Below, in pieces: positions 17,579 to 25,960 of a stretch of DNA of 64,000 nucleotides. The notes under the pieces were generated by a model. It saw only the letters and a program-made list of their open reading frames with translations, searched no databases and was not told the origin of the DNA. Origin of the DNA: GWB1-38-13 sp964608405. Lineage in GTDB: Bacteria > Patescibacteriota > Microgenomatia > UBA8517. Where the stretch lies: contig CAZSNC010000001.1 in the NCBI GenBank assembly GCA_964608405.1, positions 53,096 through 117,095 of the forward strand. Direction: 5' to 3'. The translations under genes and the position numbers were made by a program. The stretch's first letter is position 1; every line of letters starts with the position of its first letter.

Positions 17579-19726
17579 CTATTGCCGCATTGCGTCTTCG
17601 GTTTTACTCGCAAAAACTTCCTCGGGACTGCGAACCAAGACTTCCCGTCCTTTAGAAGAATTATCCAGTGGCCCCACAACGCCCGCAGATTCAAGTTGAT
17701 CCATAATTCTTGCAGCTCTTGCATAACCTACTGAAAGCCTTCTTTGGAGCATTGATGCAGAAGCTTTTTCGTACTGGCAGACCAACTCTACGGATTTCTT
17801 GAAGAATTCGTCGATTTCCCCGTCAACCCCCGGGACACTTATCGCACCCGGGTTTTTGGGCATCGTTGTTACTTCCTCCGTATACTGCGGCTCAACCCCC
17901 TGATTTTTAATAAACGATACAAGGTTATTGATATCTTTATCGGCAACAAATGCCCCCTGAATTCTTACCGGTTTTGCCTGCTCTGGAGGAAGATATAGCA
18001 TATCTCCCTTTCCGAGAAGTTTTTCTGCCCCTTGGGTATCAAGAATAACCCTCGAATCAACCTGGGAGGAAACCGCAAACGCGACACGGCAGGGAATATT
18101 CGCTTTAATAAGACCCGTAATGATGTTGACACTTGGCCTTTGTGTTGCCAAAACCATGTGTATTCCTGTAGCCCGGCTCATCTGAGCAATTCTTGTGATT
18201 GCGTCTTCGACTTCAACCGGAGAAAGAAGCATTATATCCGCAAGTTCGTCAATAAATAAAACAATATAAGGCATTGCCTGAAAACCCGACATTTCATTGT
18301 ATGCATCGATATTTCTTGCTCCGGCTTCGGCAAAAAGTTTATACCGCCTATCCATTTCTCCCATCAACCATTTAAGTGCCGAAACAACCTTGGAAGGCTC
18401 AGTAATGACAGGGGAAAGCAGATGAGGTATTCCATTATAATTTGTCATCTCAACGCGTTTCGGATCCACTAAAATCAGTTTCAATTCCGAGGGTGAAGTT
18501 CTGAAAAGAAGCGTCGAAAGAAAGGCGTTGATACAAACCGATTTACCTGAACCTGTCTGACCTGCAACTAAAACATGGGGCATCCTTGCTAAATCCGCAA
18601 CAATAGCCTTGCCAGAAACATCGAGTCCAAGCGATACGGCAAGTTTACTTTTATGTGTCTTCATAGCTTCGGATTCGAGCATTTTCTTAAGTGGCACAAA
18701 TTCGGGAGCAATATTGGGAAGTTCTATTCCAACTAAAGACCTTCCAGGAATCGGAGCTTCAATTCTAATTGTTCCAGTAGGAGCCGCTAAAGCCAAAGCA
18801 AGATCTCTTTCAAGCGCCGTAATTTTTGAAAGTTTTGTTCCAAGGGCAACTTCCAAAGCATATTGTGTAACAGCAGGTCCCAAATTAACCTCGACAACTC
18901 TTGCGGCAATACCGAAAGATTCAAGAGTTTGCTCAATTGTTGCCGCGTTGTTTTTAATATCCCCTCGGTTGGCTTTACCACCGCTAACCTCGGCAAAAAT
19001 TGAAATCGGAGGGTATTTCCATATTCTCTCCTCCCCAGAAACATTGGTTAATACTTTTTGAGCAGAAGATTGTGTCTCAAAAATGTCAGTCTTTGGCAAG
19101 TCACTTTTAGGCTGGTTAATTGACAGTTTTGTATCGGAAAATACCGGTTTGTCGCCCATCACCCGAAGATCCCCCTTTTGTGCGGTTTTAAAGATTCCAC
19201 CGGCAATAGGCTTTCTTGCCGCAACTTTTCCCCTAATAATATATTTTCTGAAAACATCTCTTAAAAAGATATATATCTGATCAAATGAGGTATTAAAAAG
19301 GATTACCAATCCAACAAAAGATGTTCCCGTTAGCACCATAAAAGCCCCTATGTCTGTAATCAAATTTGAGATCCCTCCCCATCCCCGCTCACCGACTTTC
19401 CCTGCTTTTGCCAAAAATACAACTGAGATAAAAAATAGAAGAGATCCTATGACAACATTAGGCTGGCTTAAGGGAATCCGGAGGTGTGAAACCATCAATC
19501 CAAAAGCAATAAATATAAATGGGATAAAAACAGCTCCCCATGAGAAAAGATCCATAAGAAACTCGTTTAGTTTGTATAATACTAAACCGTTTCTGGTAAA
19601 TGAGATTAAAATAAGCCCAGCCAGTACATAAAAAGTGATTTGGACAATTGTATAAACTGTTCCCGGTTTTAGTTTCAACTTAAAAGCCTTTTTCGATTTT
19701 GTTTTGTAGCGCTTTCTTTTACTCAT
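17579..19726 (-). CDS. ftsK: DNA translocase FtsK/SpoIIIE
   Basis: This septal DNA pump clears chromosomes during division. The 715-residue product has four hydrophobic segments in the first 160 residues and no long proline-rich linker. The motor domain has Walker A GQTGSGKSV, Walker B FIDELADIM and the SRVILDTQGAEKLLGKGDMLY region. The C-terminal winged-helix gamma domain includes SMLQRRLSVGYARAARIMDQLE, which reads the orienting KOPS-type sites. It is slightly shorter than B. subtilis SpoIIIE. It has its own good promoter upstream and a GGAG ribosome-binding site about eight bases before ATG. Confidence 0.97.
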   Translation of the reverse strand: MSKRKRYKTKSKKAFKLKLKPGTVYTIVQITFYVLAGLILISFTRNGLVLYKLNEFLMDLFSWGAVFIPFIFIAFGLMVSHLRIPLSQPNVVIGSLLFFISVVFLAKAGKVGERGWGGISNLITDIGAFMVLTGTSFVGLVILFNTSFDQIYIFLRDVFRKYIIRGKVAARKPIAGGIFKTAQKGDLRVMGDKPVFSDTKLSINQPKSDLPKTDIFETQSSAQKVLTNVSGEERIWKYPPISIFAEVSGGKANRGDIKNNAATIEQTLESFGIAARVVEVNLGPAVTQYALEVALGTKLSKITALERDLALALAAPTGTIRIEAPIPGRSLVGIELPNIAPEFVPLKKMLESEAMKTHKSKLAVSLGLDVSGKAIVADLARMPHVLVAGQTGSGKSVCINAFLSTLLFRTSPSELKLILVDPKRVEMTNYNGIPHLLSPVITEPSKVVSALKWLMGEMDRRYKLFAEAGARNIDAYNEMSGFQAMPYIVLFIDELADIMLLSPVEVEDAITRIAQMSRATGIHMVLATQRPSVNIITGLIKANIPCRVAFAVSSQVDSRVILDTQGAEKLLGKGDMLYLPPEQAKPVRIQGAFVADKDINNLVSFIKNQGVEPQYTEEVTTMPKNPGAISVPGVDGEIDEFFKKSVELVCQYEKASASMLQRRLSVGYARAARIMDQLESAGVVGPLDNSSKGREVLVRSPEEVFASKTEDAMRQ

Positions 19727-19743
19727 AACAACACTCCAATTTC

Positions 19744-19772
19744 ATTATACTTAAATGTCCAATTCATTCCAA
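19744..19772 (-). promoter_or_regulatory. sigma-70-type promoter for ftsK
   Basis: On the minus strand TTGGAA (19767-19772) and TATAAT (19744-19749) are separated by exactly 17 bases. The -10 is about 18 bases before the ftsK start codon, so the transcript would have a very short leader that still contains the GGAG ribosome-binding site. It separates ftsK from the RNase J gene upstream. Confidence 0.65.
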
Positions 19773-19800
19773 CAGGAAGGGGGAAATCAAGAAGGAGAAA

Positions 19801-21447
19801 TTAAACCTCAACAAAAATCGGTAAGATCATTGGATGTCGTCCAGTTTTTTGGAAGAAATATTTTTCAAGAAATATTCTTGCTGTTTTTTGTGCAGATTTA
19901 CCCTCAATTCTGCCGTTTTTAACAATTTGGGACTTAAGAGAGTTTTGTGCTTTTATCAAAAGATCTTTTTCGGTCTTTTCGAAAACAAAGCCTCTGCTGA
20001 TTATTTCCGGATTACCGATTGCTCTTTTGTCCTTTCCAACTTTAACAAGTGCAACAACGAATCCCTCCTGACCTAATACTGTCCTATCTCCTAAAACAAC
20101 TCTTCCGATATCTCCAATTCCCAATCCATGAACCAATACTTTCTTGGTCGGAATTCTTCCCCCTTGATTGGCTTGACTGTTATTAAAATCAACATTATCA
20201 CCAGGTTTTAATATGAAGACCCGCTTTCCGTCGACACCGTTTCCGACAACTAATTTCTTGTAAGCGTGCATGAAACGAACAGCACCGCCAATCGGGACAA
20301 AATATTTCGGTTTTACAAGGTTAAAAAGCGAGACAATATCTTCCTGACTTCCGTGTCCAGATACATACAATCCTTCGTTGAGTTCGTAGTAGTGCACATC
20401 CACCCCTTTATCGATAAGTTCGTCAATTACATAATCCTCACTCTCTTTCGAATAGGGAGGTGCCGGGTCAGCCGAAAAAATCACCATATCGCCAACCGCA
20501 ACCTCCAATCTTTCGTGTTTACCCTCGGCAAGACGGTAGAGAGAACTTCCTACCTGGCCATAACAACCAGAAACAATGTAGGCAAGTTTATTTTTCGGAA
20601 GTTTATAAGAATCGTCTATTGAAATTACCAGATCCTTCGGGTACTGAAGATATCCGAGTTCATAGGCTTTTTCGGCTTTCTTTTGAATCGAACGCCCCAC
20701 ATAGACAACTTTTCTCCCCATTCTTTTTGCGACGTTAATCATCTGCTGAAATCTCCCGATATTTGACGATATAGCCGTCATAAAAAGTGCTTCTTTTGCA
20801 CTCATGGCAACTTTGTAGATATTTTCCTCAAGATGGGCTTCTCCTTCGGTAAAACCCGGTTTATTTGACCCCAAACAATCGGAGGCAAGACATAGTGCTC
20901 CGTTTCCGGCAAGAGATTTTATTCTCCCAACATCGATCCCCTTCCCAACGACCGGATTTTCGTCCATTTTATGCTCGGGAACGTGGAAGACTCTCCCTTC
21001 GGGGGTGTCTATAGCAAATCCGCAAGAATCGGGAACCGAGTGTGTAACCCTGAAAGGATGAAACTTGAAAGGCCCTACCTGAAACTCACTGTTATCAGGA
21101 TCGAATGTGTTAATTTTTACACCCTCAACTCCATATTCATCAAACTTATCTTTCAGAAATTCCGTAACCAAAGGAGGAGACCAAATCGGAACGGACACTT
21201 CCCTCAACAAAAAAGGTAGTGCTCCTATGTGGTCTTCATGACCCTGGGAGACAACAATGCCTGCAAGCTTGTCTTTATTTTTTAAAATATAGGAAAAATC
21301 GGGAAGCACCAAATCCACTCCCGGCATTTCCAAATCCGGAAAACCCACACCACAATCTACAACAACCATTTTTCCGGCTGCTTCGTAAACATATAAATTT
21401 TCCGTTACACTGATTGTGCCCGAAAGGGCAATAAATTTTAAACCCAT
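19801..21447 (-). CDS. RNase J-type metallo-beta-lactamase/beta-CASP protein with altered metal ligands
   Basis: RNase J enzymes are 5'-exo/endoribonucleases central to mRNA decay and rRNA processing. The 548-residue product has the full family layout: N-terminal beta-lactamase fold, beta-CASP insertion, SGHGSQED phosphate-binding loop and a C-terminal domain. Key ligands are changed. The HxHxDH motif reads QGHEDH (Gln68; His70, Asp72 and His73 kept). THSVPDS keeps His136. The GDFK motif reads PEHK (Glu158 for the bridging Asp), and PVHGEYRH reads PIGGAVRF (Gly387 for His). It may therefore be weakly active, use fewer metals, or act as a binding protein. It ends the pnp-Lon-UDG run. Confidence 0.9.
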   Translation of the reverse strand: MGLKFIALSGTISVTENLYVYEAAGKMVVVDCGVGFPDLEMPGVDLVLPDFSYILKNKDKLAGIVVSQGHEDHIGALPFLLREVSVPIWSPPLVTEFLKDKFDEYGVEGVKINTFDPDNSEFQVGPFKFHPFRVTHSVPDSCGFAIDTPEGRVFHVPEHKMDENPVVGKGIDVGRIKSLAGNGALCLASDCLGSNKPGFTEGEAHLEENIYKVAMSAKEALFMTAISSNIGRFQQMINVAKRMGRKVVYVGRSIQKKAEKAYELGYLQYPKDLVISIDDSYKLPKNKLAYIVSGCYGQVGSSLYRLAEGKHERLEVAVGDMVIFSADPAPPYSKESEDYVIDELIDKGVDVHYYELNEGLYVSGHGSQEDIVSLFNLVKPKYFVPIGGAVRFMHAYKKLVVGNGVDGKRVFILKPGDNVDFNNSQANQGGRIPTKKVLVHGLGIGDIGRVVLGDRTVLGQEGFVVALVKVGKDKRAIGNPEIISRGFVFEKTEKDLLIKAQNSLKSQIVKNGRIEGKSAQKTARIFLEKYFFQKTGRHPMILPIFVEV

Positions 21448-21450
21448 AAT

Positions 21451-22089
21451 TTATACCAAATTTAATTGTTTTACTTCATTTGCTTCCGCCTTACTCTCCT
21501 GAATTTTATCACTTTTTTCTTTAATGTTTTGCATAATTTTTGGAATTTTCTCAAAATCTTCAATCAATTTAAGTTTAATTTCAGAGTTTCGAAGTGCAGC
21601 CGCAGGGTGATACATTGGAATAACCAATAATTCTTTGCCCTTCCACTCAACTATCTTTTCTTTTCCATGTGTACTTGAAATAAAAACGCCGGGTAAAAAC
21701 TTTGCCATTGAAAATCTCCCTAGGGTTACGATTACCTTAGGATTGATAATTTTTATTATCTCATCCAAATATTTGCCAAATGCATTTATCTCAAACGGTA
21801 ATGGATCTCTGTTTTCCGGAGGACGATAATGAATAATATTTGTGATATAAACATCACTTCTTTTAATTCCAATTTTGGCAAGCAACTGATTTAGAAGTGC
21901 TCCTGCATTACCGACAAACGGCAGTCCTTTAATGTCTTCCCAGTAACCTGGGCCCTCTCCGATAAATAAAATCTCGGAATTGGGGTCGCCATCACCAAAA
22001 ACCAAATTTGTGGCTCCGTCACGAAGAGGAAGGGCTAAGTCCATTCTCATTTTTTCTTTGAGTTCTCCTAGGATCTTACTTTTATCCAT
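21451..22089 (-). CDS. uracil-DNA glycosylase, family 4-like, without Fe-S cysteines
   Basis: The enzyme removes uracil from DNA. Motif A is GEGPGYWEDIKGLPFVGNAG and motif B is MYHPAAALRN, both as in thermostable family 4 enzymes. I chose the ATG at 22089 (MDKSKILGEL), four bases after the upstream gene's stop, because the longer start at 22158 overlaps that gene by 65 bases and adds no family sequence. The 212-residue product contains no cysteine at all: the N-terminal CxxC is gone and the positions that normally read KCRPP and AACRPYL are HYRPP and NAFGKYL. It therefore cannot hold the 4Fe-4S cluster typical of the family. Confidence 0.9.
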   Translation of the reverse strand: MDKSKILGELKEKMRMDLALPLRDGATNLVFGDGDPNSEILFIGEGPGYWEDIKGLPFVGNAGALLNQLLAKIGIKRSDVYITNIIHYRPPENRDPLPFEINAFGKYLDEIIKIINPKVIVTLGRFSMAKFLPGVFISSTHGKEKIVEWKGKELLVIPMYHPAAALRNSEIKLKLIEDFEKIPKIMQNIKEKSDKIQESKAEANEVKQLNLV

Positions 22090-22093
22090 AAAT

Positions 22094-23149
22094 TTATCTG
22101 GGCAGATATTCTTTAATGTTTTGGGGGGTAAGATCAAATCTTTGACCTTTTCCTTCAACCATCAATCTGGCAATTTTTCTGACCACTCCTTTGATTGTGC
22201 GCTCCAAGGTTCTTGTCCCTGCATCAAATCCTAAAGGTCTTACAATCTGAGGCCAAACCTCTTCAGAAATGTTTATACCCCCCTCCGGAATTCCGGAATC
22301 TTTTAGAATTTTGGGGAACATGTAATCGCGTCCGATTGTTATTTTTTCCTTGTCCGAATATGACGGCATTGTAATCGGTTCAAGCCTATCTAAAACGGCC
22401 GTTGCGATATGATTGGTATTGTTGGCAGTTGCGACGAATAAAACCTCCGAAAGGTCAAACGGGTAATCCACATAGTGGTCAGTGTATGCATGGTTTTGTT
22501 CCGGATCCAAAAGTTCGACTAGTACTCCCATAATTGATGCCCGTCCAGTATCGGTTACTCTGTCAACTTCATCCAAAAGAATTACGGGGTTTTTGGCGTT
22601 TGCAGTTTTTACTGCTTTTATCACTTTTCCCGGTTCCGCCTCTGCCTGGACTCTCGATTGACCCCTTAAGTCAAGAGGACTCTCCATTCCTCCGAAGGGA
22701 ATTCTTACAAATTTTCTTCCCAAAGCTTCAGCAATAGATATAGCAATCGTTGTTTTACCAGTTCCAACTAAACCAACGAAACAAAGTGCTGGTGCCCTTT
22801 TAATTCCTTCCGTATCGCCCCTTTCCTGCTTAAGTTTCATTATCGATATGTACTCCAAAATTCTGTCTTTGATGTCGTCCAGTCCGAAATGATTTTTATC
22901 GAGTATCTGCCTGGCATGAACCAAATCTAAATTGTCCTGTGTACGGTTATACCAAGGAAGAGTAACTATCCACTCCACATATTTTGAGATACGATCCAAT
23001 TCCGGTAAGAAAGAGGCGGACGATACAAGGTTTTTCAACTGATCCAACCGGAGCAAAACATTCTTTTTCAATTCATCAGGAATTTTAACACCTTCAAGTT
23101 TGTCTACTAAAAGTTTTATCTGTTCCTCTGAAGACTCTGTTGTTGCCAT
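22094..23149 (-). CDS. Lon-like AAA+ ATPase lacking the protease domain
   Basis: The 351-residue product (ATG at 23149; a GTG at 23167 would add six residues) matches the middle of Lon. It has a helical segment ending SKYVEWIVTLPWYNRT and Walker A GLVGTGKTT, where Lon has GPPGVGKTS. Walker B ILLDEVDR, the arginine-finger region LDRLEPITMP and the sensor-2 region DAGTRTLERTI follow. It stops where the Lon Ser-Lys protease domain would begin, and lacks the LON N-terminal substrate domain. It could be a stand-alone unfoldase or remodeller. It lies between pnp and the glycosylase and overlaps neither. Confidence 0.88.
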   Translation of the reverse strand: MATTESSEEQIKLLVDKLEGVKIPDELKKNVLLRLDQLKNLVSSASFLPELDRISKYVEWIVTLPWYNRTQDNLDLVHARQILDKNHFGLDDIKDRILEYISIMKLKQERGDTEGIKRAPALCFVGLVGTGKTTIAISIAEALGRKFVRIPFGGMESPLDLRGQSRVQAEAEPGKVIKAVKTANAKNPVILLDEVDRVTDTGRASIMGVLVELLDPEQNHAYTDHYVDYPFDLSEVLFVATANNTNHIATAVLDRLEPITMPSYSDKEKITIGRDYMFPKILKDSGIPEGGINISEEVWPQIVRPLGFDAGTRTLERTIKGVVRKIARLMVEGKGQRFDLTPQNIKEYLPR

Positions 23150-23215
23150 ACACAATAATATTACCACGAATTAACGAGTTACTGTCACCTTGCAAAAAAA
23201 TCGTGAAGAATAAAA

Positions 23216-25501
23216 TTATCTTTCGTATTTTCCTTTTACTTGTTCCAAAAGTCTACTGGTGGGAAAATGTGGCCCGCCAGTGCTTGTCCCTCTTGAGAAT
23301 CTTCCGCCTCTTCTATCAGAGCGGTTAAAAGATTTCCGATATCCTCCTCCACCTGAATAACCACCGCTTCTTCTTTCTTCATGCCCACCGTTTCCACCTC
23401 TTCCGCTGTTTGTACTTTTTGGTTTGTCGTGATCTAAAAGCATTGAAAGATTTACTCTTCCCAATTCGTCGACTTCCTTAACCCTGACTTTAATCTGATC
23501 ACCCATTTTAACAATATCCGAGGGGTTACTGACAAAATCGTCACTCATATCCGACACATGAACCATTCCCTCTTTGCCGGGGAGAATTTCAACAAAGGCA
23601 CCAAAGGGTTGAATTCTTTTAACAATTCCGTCATATATTTCTCCAGCAACCGGTTCCCTGAAAATATTTTCCACTTCAGTGATTGCTTTTTCCACATCTC
23701 CAGCTTCGATTGCCGAAATAAAGACGTTTCCTTCTTCGTTGACATCAACCTGTGCACCGCTTCTGGCAATTATTCCTTTGATCACTTTTCCTCCTGCTCC
23801 GATAAGTTCCCCAATCTTTGCGGGGTCGATTTTCATAATTTTGATCTTTGGAGCATATTTTGACACTGCTGTCCGTGGAGCCGATATTGCGTCATTCATA
23901 ACGGAAAGAATTTTCATTCTGGCAACACGGGCATTTTTAAACGCTTCGGATAATATTTCAACTGTCAGACTCAAAGTTTTGACATCCAACTGAAGGGCTG
24001 TAATTCCTTTTTCGGTCCCGGCAACTTTAAAATCCATGTCGCCGTTTCCGTCTTCTATACCGACAATATCTGTTAATACTGCAAATTCTTTCTCCGACTC
24101 TACAATCAATCCCATTGCGATACCGGCAACAGGTGCCTTAATTGGAACTCCCGCATCCATCAAAGACAAAGTGGAACCACATGTTGAAGCCATGGAAGTC
24201 GATCCGTTTGAAGAAAGAATTTCCGTTACAACTCTTATTGCATAAGGGAATTCATCTTCCGATGGAATGACGGGAAGAAGTGCCCTTTCGGCCAAGGCAC
24301 CGTGTCCGATCTCACGTCTGGAAGGGCTTCCGACCCTCCCTGTTTCTCCTGTTGAATAGGGAGGCATCGAATAGTGATGCATGTAACGCTTTGTCTCTTC
24401 CCCTTCGGCTGATTCAATCGTCTGTCCCAAAGAAGGAGCTCCAAGAGTTGCTATCGAAAGAGCCTGTGTCTGTCCGCGGTTGAAGATTGCAGAACCATGA
24501 GTTCTCGGAAGTACTCCTACTTCAGCCGAAAGTGGCCGAATCTCATCGTGTTTTCTGCCGTCAGGCCTTTTACCGGAAAGAATAAGTTTTCTGACCTCTT
24601 CTTTAAAATACTTGTCAAAAATTTTAACGGCATTTGCTTTCTCCGAAGCGTCTTCAAAATTACCTGCAAGACCCGCTTTAACTTCATCATAAGCGCTATA
24701 TCCAGCTTCTTTTGTCGCCATCTTGGAAATTAATGGTGTAATTTCGTTCTTAACAAGTTCTTTGACCTTTTTAACCAAACCGTCATCAAATTTCTCTTTT
24801 TCCAATGAAATCTTCTTTACTCCGACCATGTCGGCAAATTTGCTAATTTCCATAATGATGTTTTTACCTTCTTTTTGTGCCAGTGAAATTGCCTCCAGCA
24901 TCTCGTCTTCGGGTATTTCTTTTCCGCCCGATTCGATCATGACAATCGCTTTATCGGTGGAAGAAACCACTAAATCCAAATCCGACTTGGAAAGTTCTTC
25001 CGTAACTGGATTCACAACCAACTTTCCGTCAACTCTCCCAACTTTAATAACTCCTACCGGTCCGTTCCATGGAATAGGCGCGATCGATAAAACTGCAGAA
25101 GCAGCAACAGCAGCAGTTATTTCGGTCGAATTCTCCATATCGACAGAAAGAAGGGTGATCATGAGCTGGACATCTTGTCCGGAATATTCTTTGGGAAACA
25201 GCGGCCTAATTGAGCGATCGATAAGACGTCCTGTCAAAATCTCTTCATCGGAAGGCCTACCTTCTCTTTTAACCCAACGGCTTCCTTTAATCCTTCCGCC
25301 GGCATAGAGTCTTTCCTGGTAATCAACAGAAAGAGGAAAATAATCCAGAGGCATTCTCATCGGAGCGGACACAACCGTTGCCAATACAACCGTTTCTCCA
25401 CACGATGCCATAACGGCGCCTGTTGCTTGACCGGCAACATGTCCCGTGGAGAGTGTAAACTTCTTTCCTGCAATTTCAAAACTATGTTCTATTTTTTTCA
25501 T
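23216..25501 (-). CDS. pnp: polyribonucleotide nucleotidyltransferase (PNPase)
   Basis: PNPase degrades RNA 3' to 5' with phosphate. The 761-residue product starts at the ATG at 25501 (MKKIEHSFEIAG); a TTG at 25519 is possible but adds six atypical residues. It has two RNase PH domains, the catalytic GNGDMDFKVAG segment, a KH domain (IGELIGAGGKVIKGI) and an S1 domain (YDGIVKRIQPFGAFVEI). The tail of about 60 residues is rich in Gly, Arg and Ser (GGNGGHEERRSGGYSGGGG), an RGG-like RNA-binding tail not usual in PNPase. It follows rpsO, as in many bacteria. Confidence 0.97.
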   Translation of the reverse strand: MKKIEHSFEIAGKKFTLSTGHVAGQATGAVMASCGETVVLATVVSAPMRMPLDYFPLSVDYQERLYAGGRIKGSRWVKREGRPSDEEILTGRLIDRSIRPLFPKEYSGQDVQLMITLLSVDMENSTEITAAVAASAVLSIAPIPWNGPVGVIKVGRVDGKLVVNPVTEELSKSDLDLVVSSTDKAIVMIESGGKEIPEDEMLEAISLAQKEGKNIIMEISKFADMVGVKKISLEKEKFDDGLVKKVKELVKNEITPLISKMATKEAGYSAYDEVKAGLAGNFEDASEKANAVKIFDKYFKEEVRKLILSGKRPDGRKHDEIRPLSAEVGVLPRTHGSAIFNRGQTQALSIATLGAPSLGQTIESAEGEETKRYMHHYSMPPYSTGETGRVGSPSRREIGHGALAERALLPVIPSEDEFPYAIRVVTEILSSNGSTSMASTCGSTLSLMDAGVPIKAPVAGIAMGLIVESEKEFAVLTDIVGIEDGNGDMDFKVAGTEKGITALQLDVKTLSLTVEILSEAFKNARVARMKILSVMNDAISAPRTAVSKYAPKIKIMKIDPAKIGELIGAGGKVIKGIIARSGAQVDVNEEGNVFISAIEAGDVEKAITEVENIFREPVAGEIYDGIVKRIQPFGAFVEILPGKEGMVHVSDMSDDFVSNPSDIVKMGDQIKVRVKEVDELGRVNLSMLLDHDKPKSTNSGRGGNGGHEERRSGGYSGGGGYRKSFNRSDRRGGRFSRGTSTGGPHFPTSRLLEQVKGKYER

Positions 25502-25572
25502 AAATGAAGCCAAAAGCAAATGCTTTAAGCAAAATGTTCTTTAATTTTAACAAATATCTATTACCTTTCTTC

Positions 25573-25842
25573 TTACTTTTCTAATTTTAGTTCCTTAATG
25601 AGGTCTTTGTATCTTTCCTCACTTCGCTTCTTCAGATAGTTTAAAAGTCTTCTTCTTTTTGCAACCATCGATAAAAGGCCTCGTCTCGAGTGAGCGTCTT
25701 TTTTATGTTCTTTCAAATGATCTGCAAGTTTGTTTATCTTATTTGTAAGAAGGGCGATTTGAACTTCAGGAGAACCTGTATCGCCCTTTTCTCTTGCAAA
25801 CTTTTTGATGATGTCTTGTTTTTCGTCTTTTTTCAGCGCCAT
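25573..25842 (-). CDS. rpsO: 30S ribosomal protein S15
   Basis: S15 binds the 16S central domain early in assembly. The 89-residue product has the canonical length and shows GDTGSPEVQIALLTNKI, then HKKDAHSRRGLLSMVAKRRRLLNYL. It has its own promoter and a leader stem-loop that is a candidate autoregulatory site. The order rpsO-pnp is conserved across bacteria. Confidence 0.98.
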   Translation of the reverse strand: MALKKDEKQDIIKKFAREKGDTGSPEVQIALLTNKINKLADHLKEHKKDAHSRRGLLSMVAKRRRLLNYLKKRSEERYKDLIKELKLEK

Positions 25843-25854
25843 ATCCGTATAAGC

Positions 25855-25884
25855 CTAAGTAAATCGTTCAATCGATAAACCTAG
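25855..25884 (-). promoter_or_regulatory. leader stem-loop of rpsO, possible S15 autoregulatory site
   Basis: In the transcript CUAGGU pairs with ACUUAG (one G-U pair). A symmetrical UU/UU internal loop follows, then AUCG pairs with CGAU around the loop AUUGAA. The structure ends 13 bases before the rpsO ATG, so it could cover the ribosome-binding region. S15 autoregulates through diverse leader RNAs in other bacteria; assignment here is inference. Confidence 0.4.
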
Positions 25885-25900
25885 CTGTACTTGAGGAAGT

Positions 25901-25929
25901 ATTCTAACACGATAATTTCGCACTTTCAA
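25901..25929 (-). promoter_or_regulatory. sigma-70-type promoter for rpsO-pnp
   Basis: On the minus strand TTGAAA (25924-25929) and TAGAAT (25901-25906) are exactly 17 bases apart. Transcription would start near 25894, giving a leader of about 50 bases. An 8-base direct repeat CTAGCTGT occurs at 25881-25888 and 25952-25959, flanking the promoter. Confidence 0.6.
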
Positions 25930-25960
25930 TAGAGAAACTCAAATAAAAATTCTAGCTGTG

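Noticed and set aside
22090..22158. Longer start for the uracil-DNA glycosylase
   Set aside because: It would overlap the Lon-like gene by 65 bases and adds residues not seen in the family. Its single Cys would not restore an Fe-S site.
24723..25307. 194-codon plus-strand open frame opposite pnp
   Set aside because: It is antisense to conserved PNPase sequence, Ser/Thr-rich without motifs, and has no promoter or ribosome-binding site.
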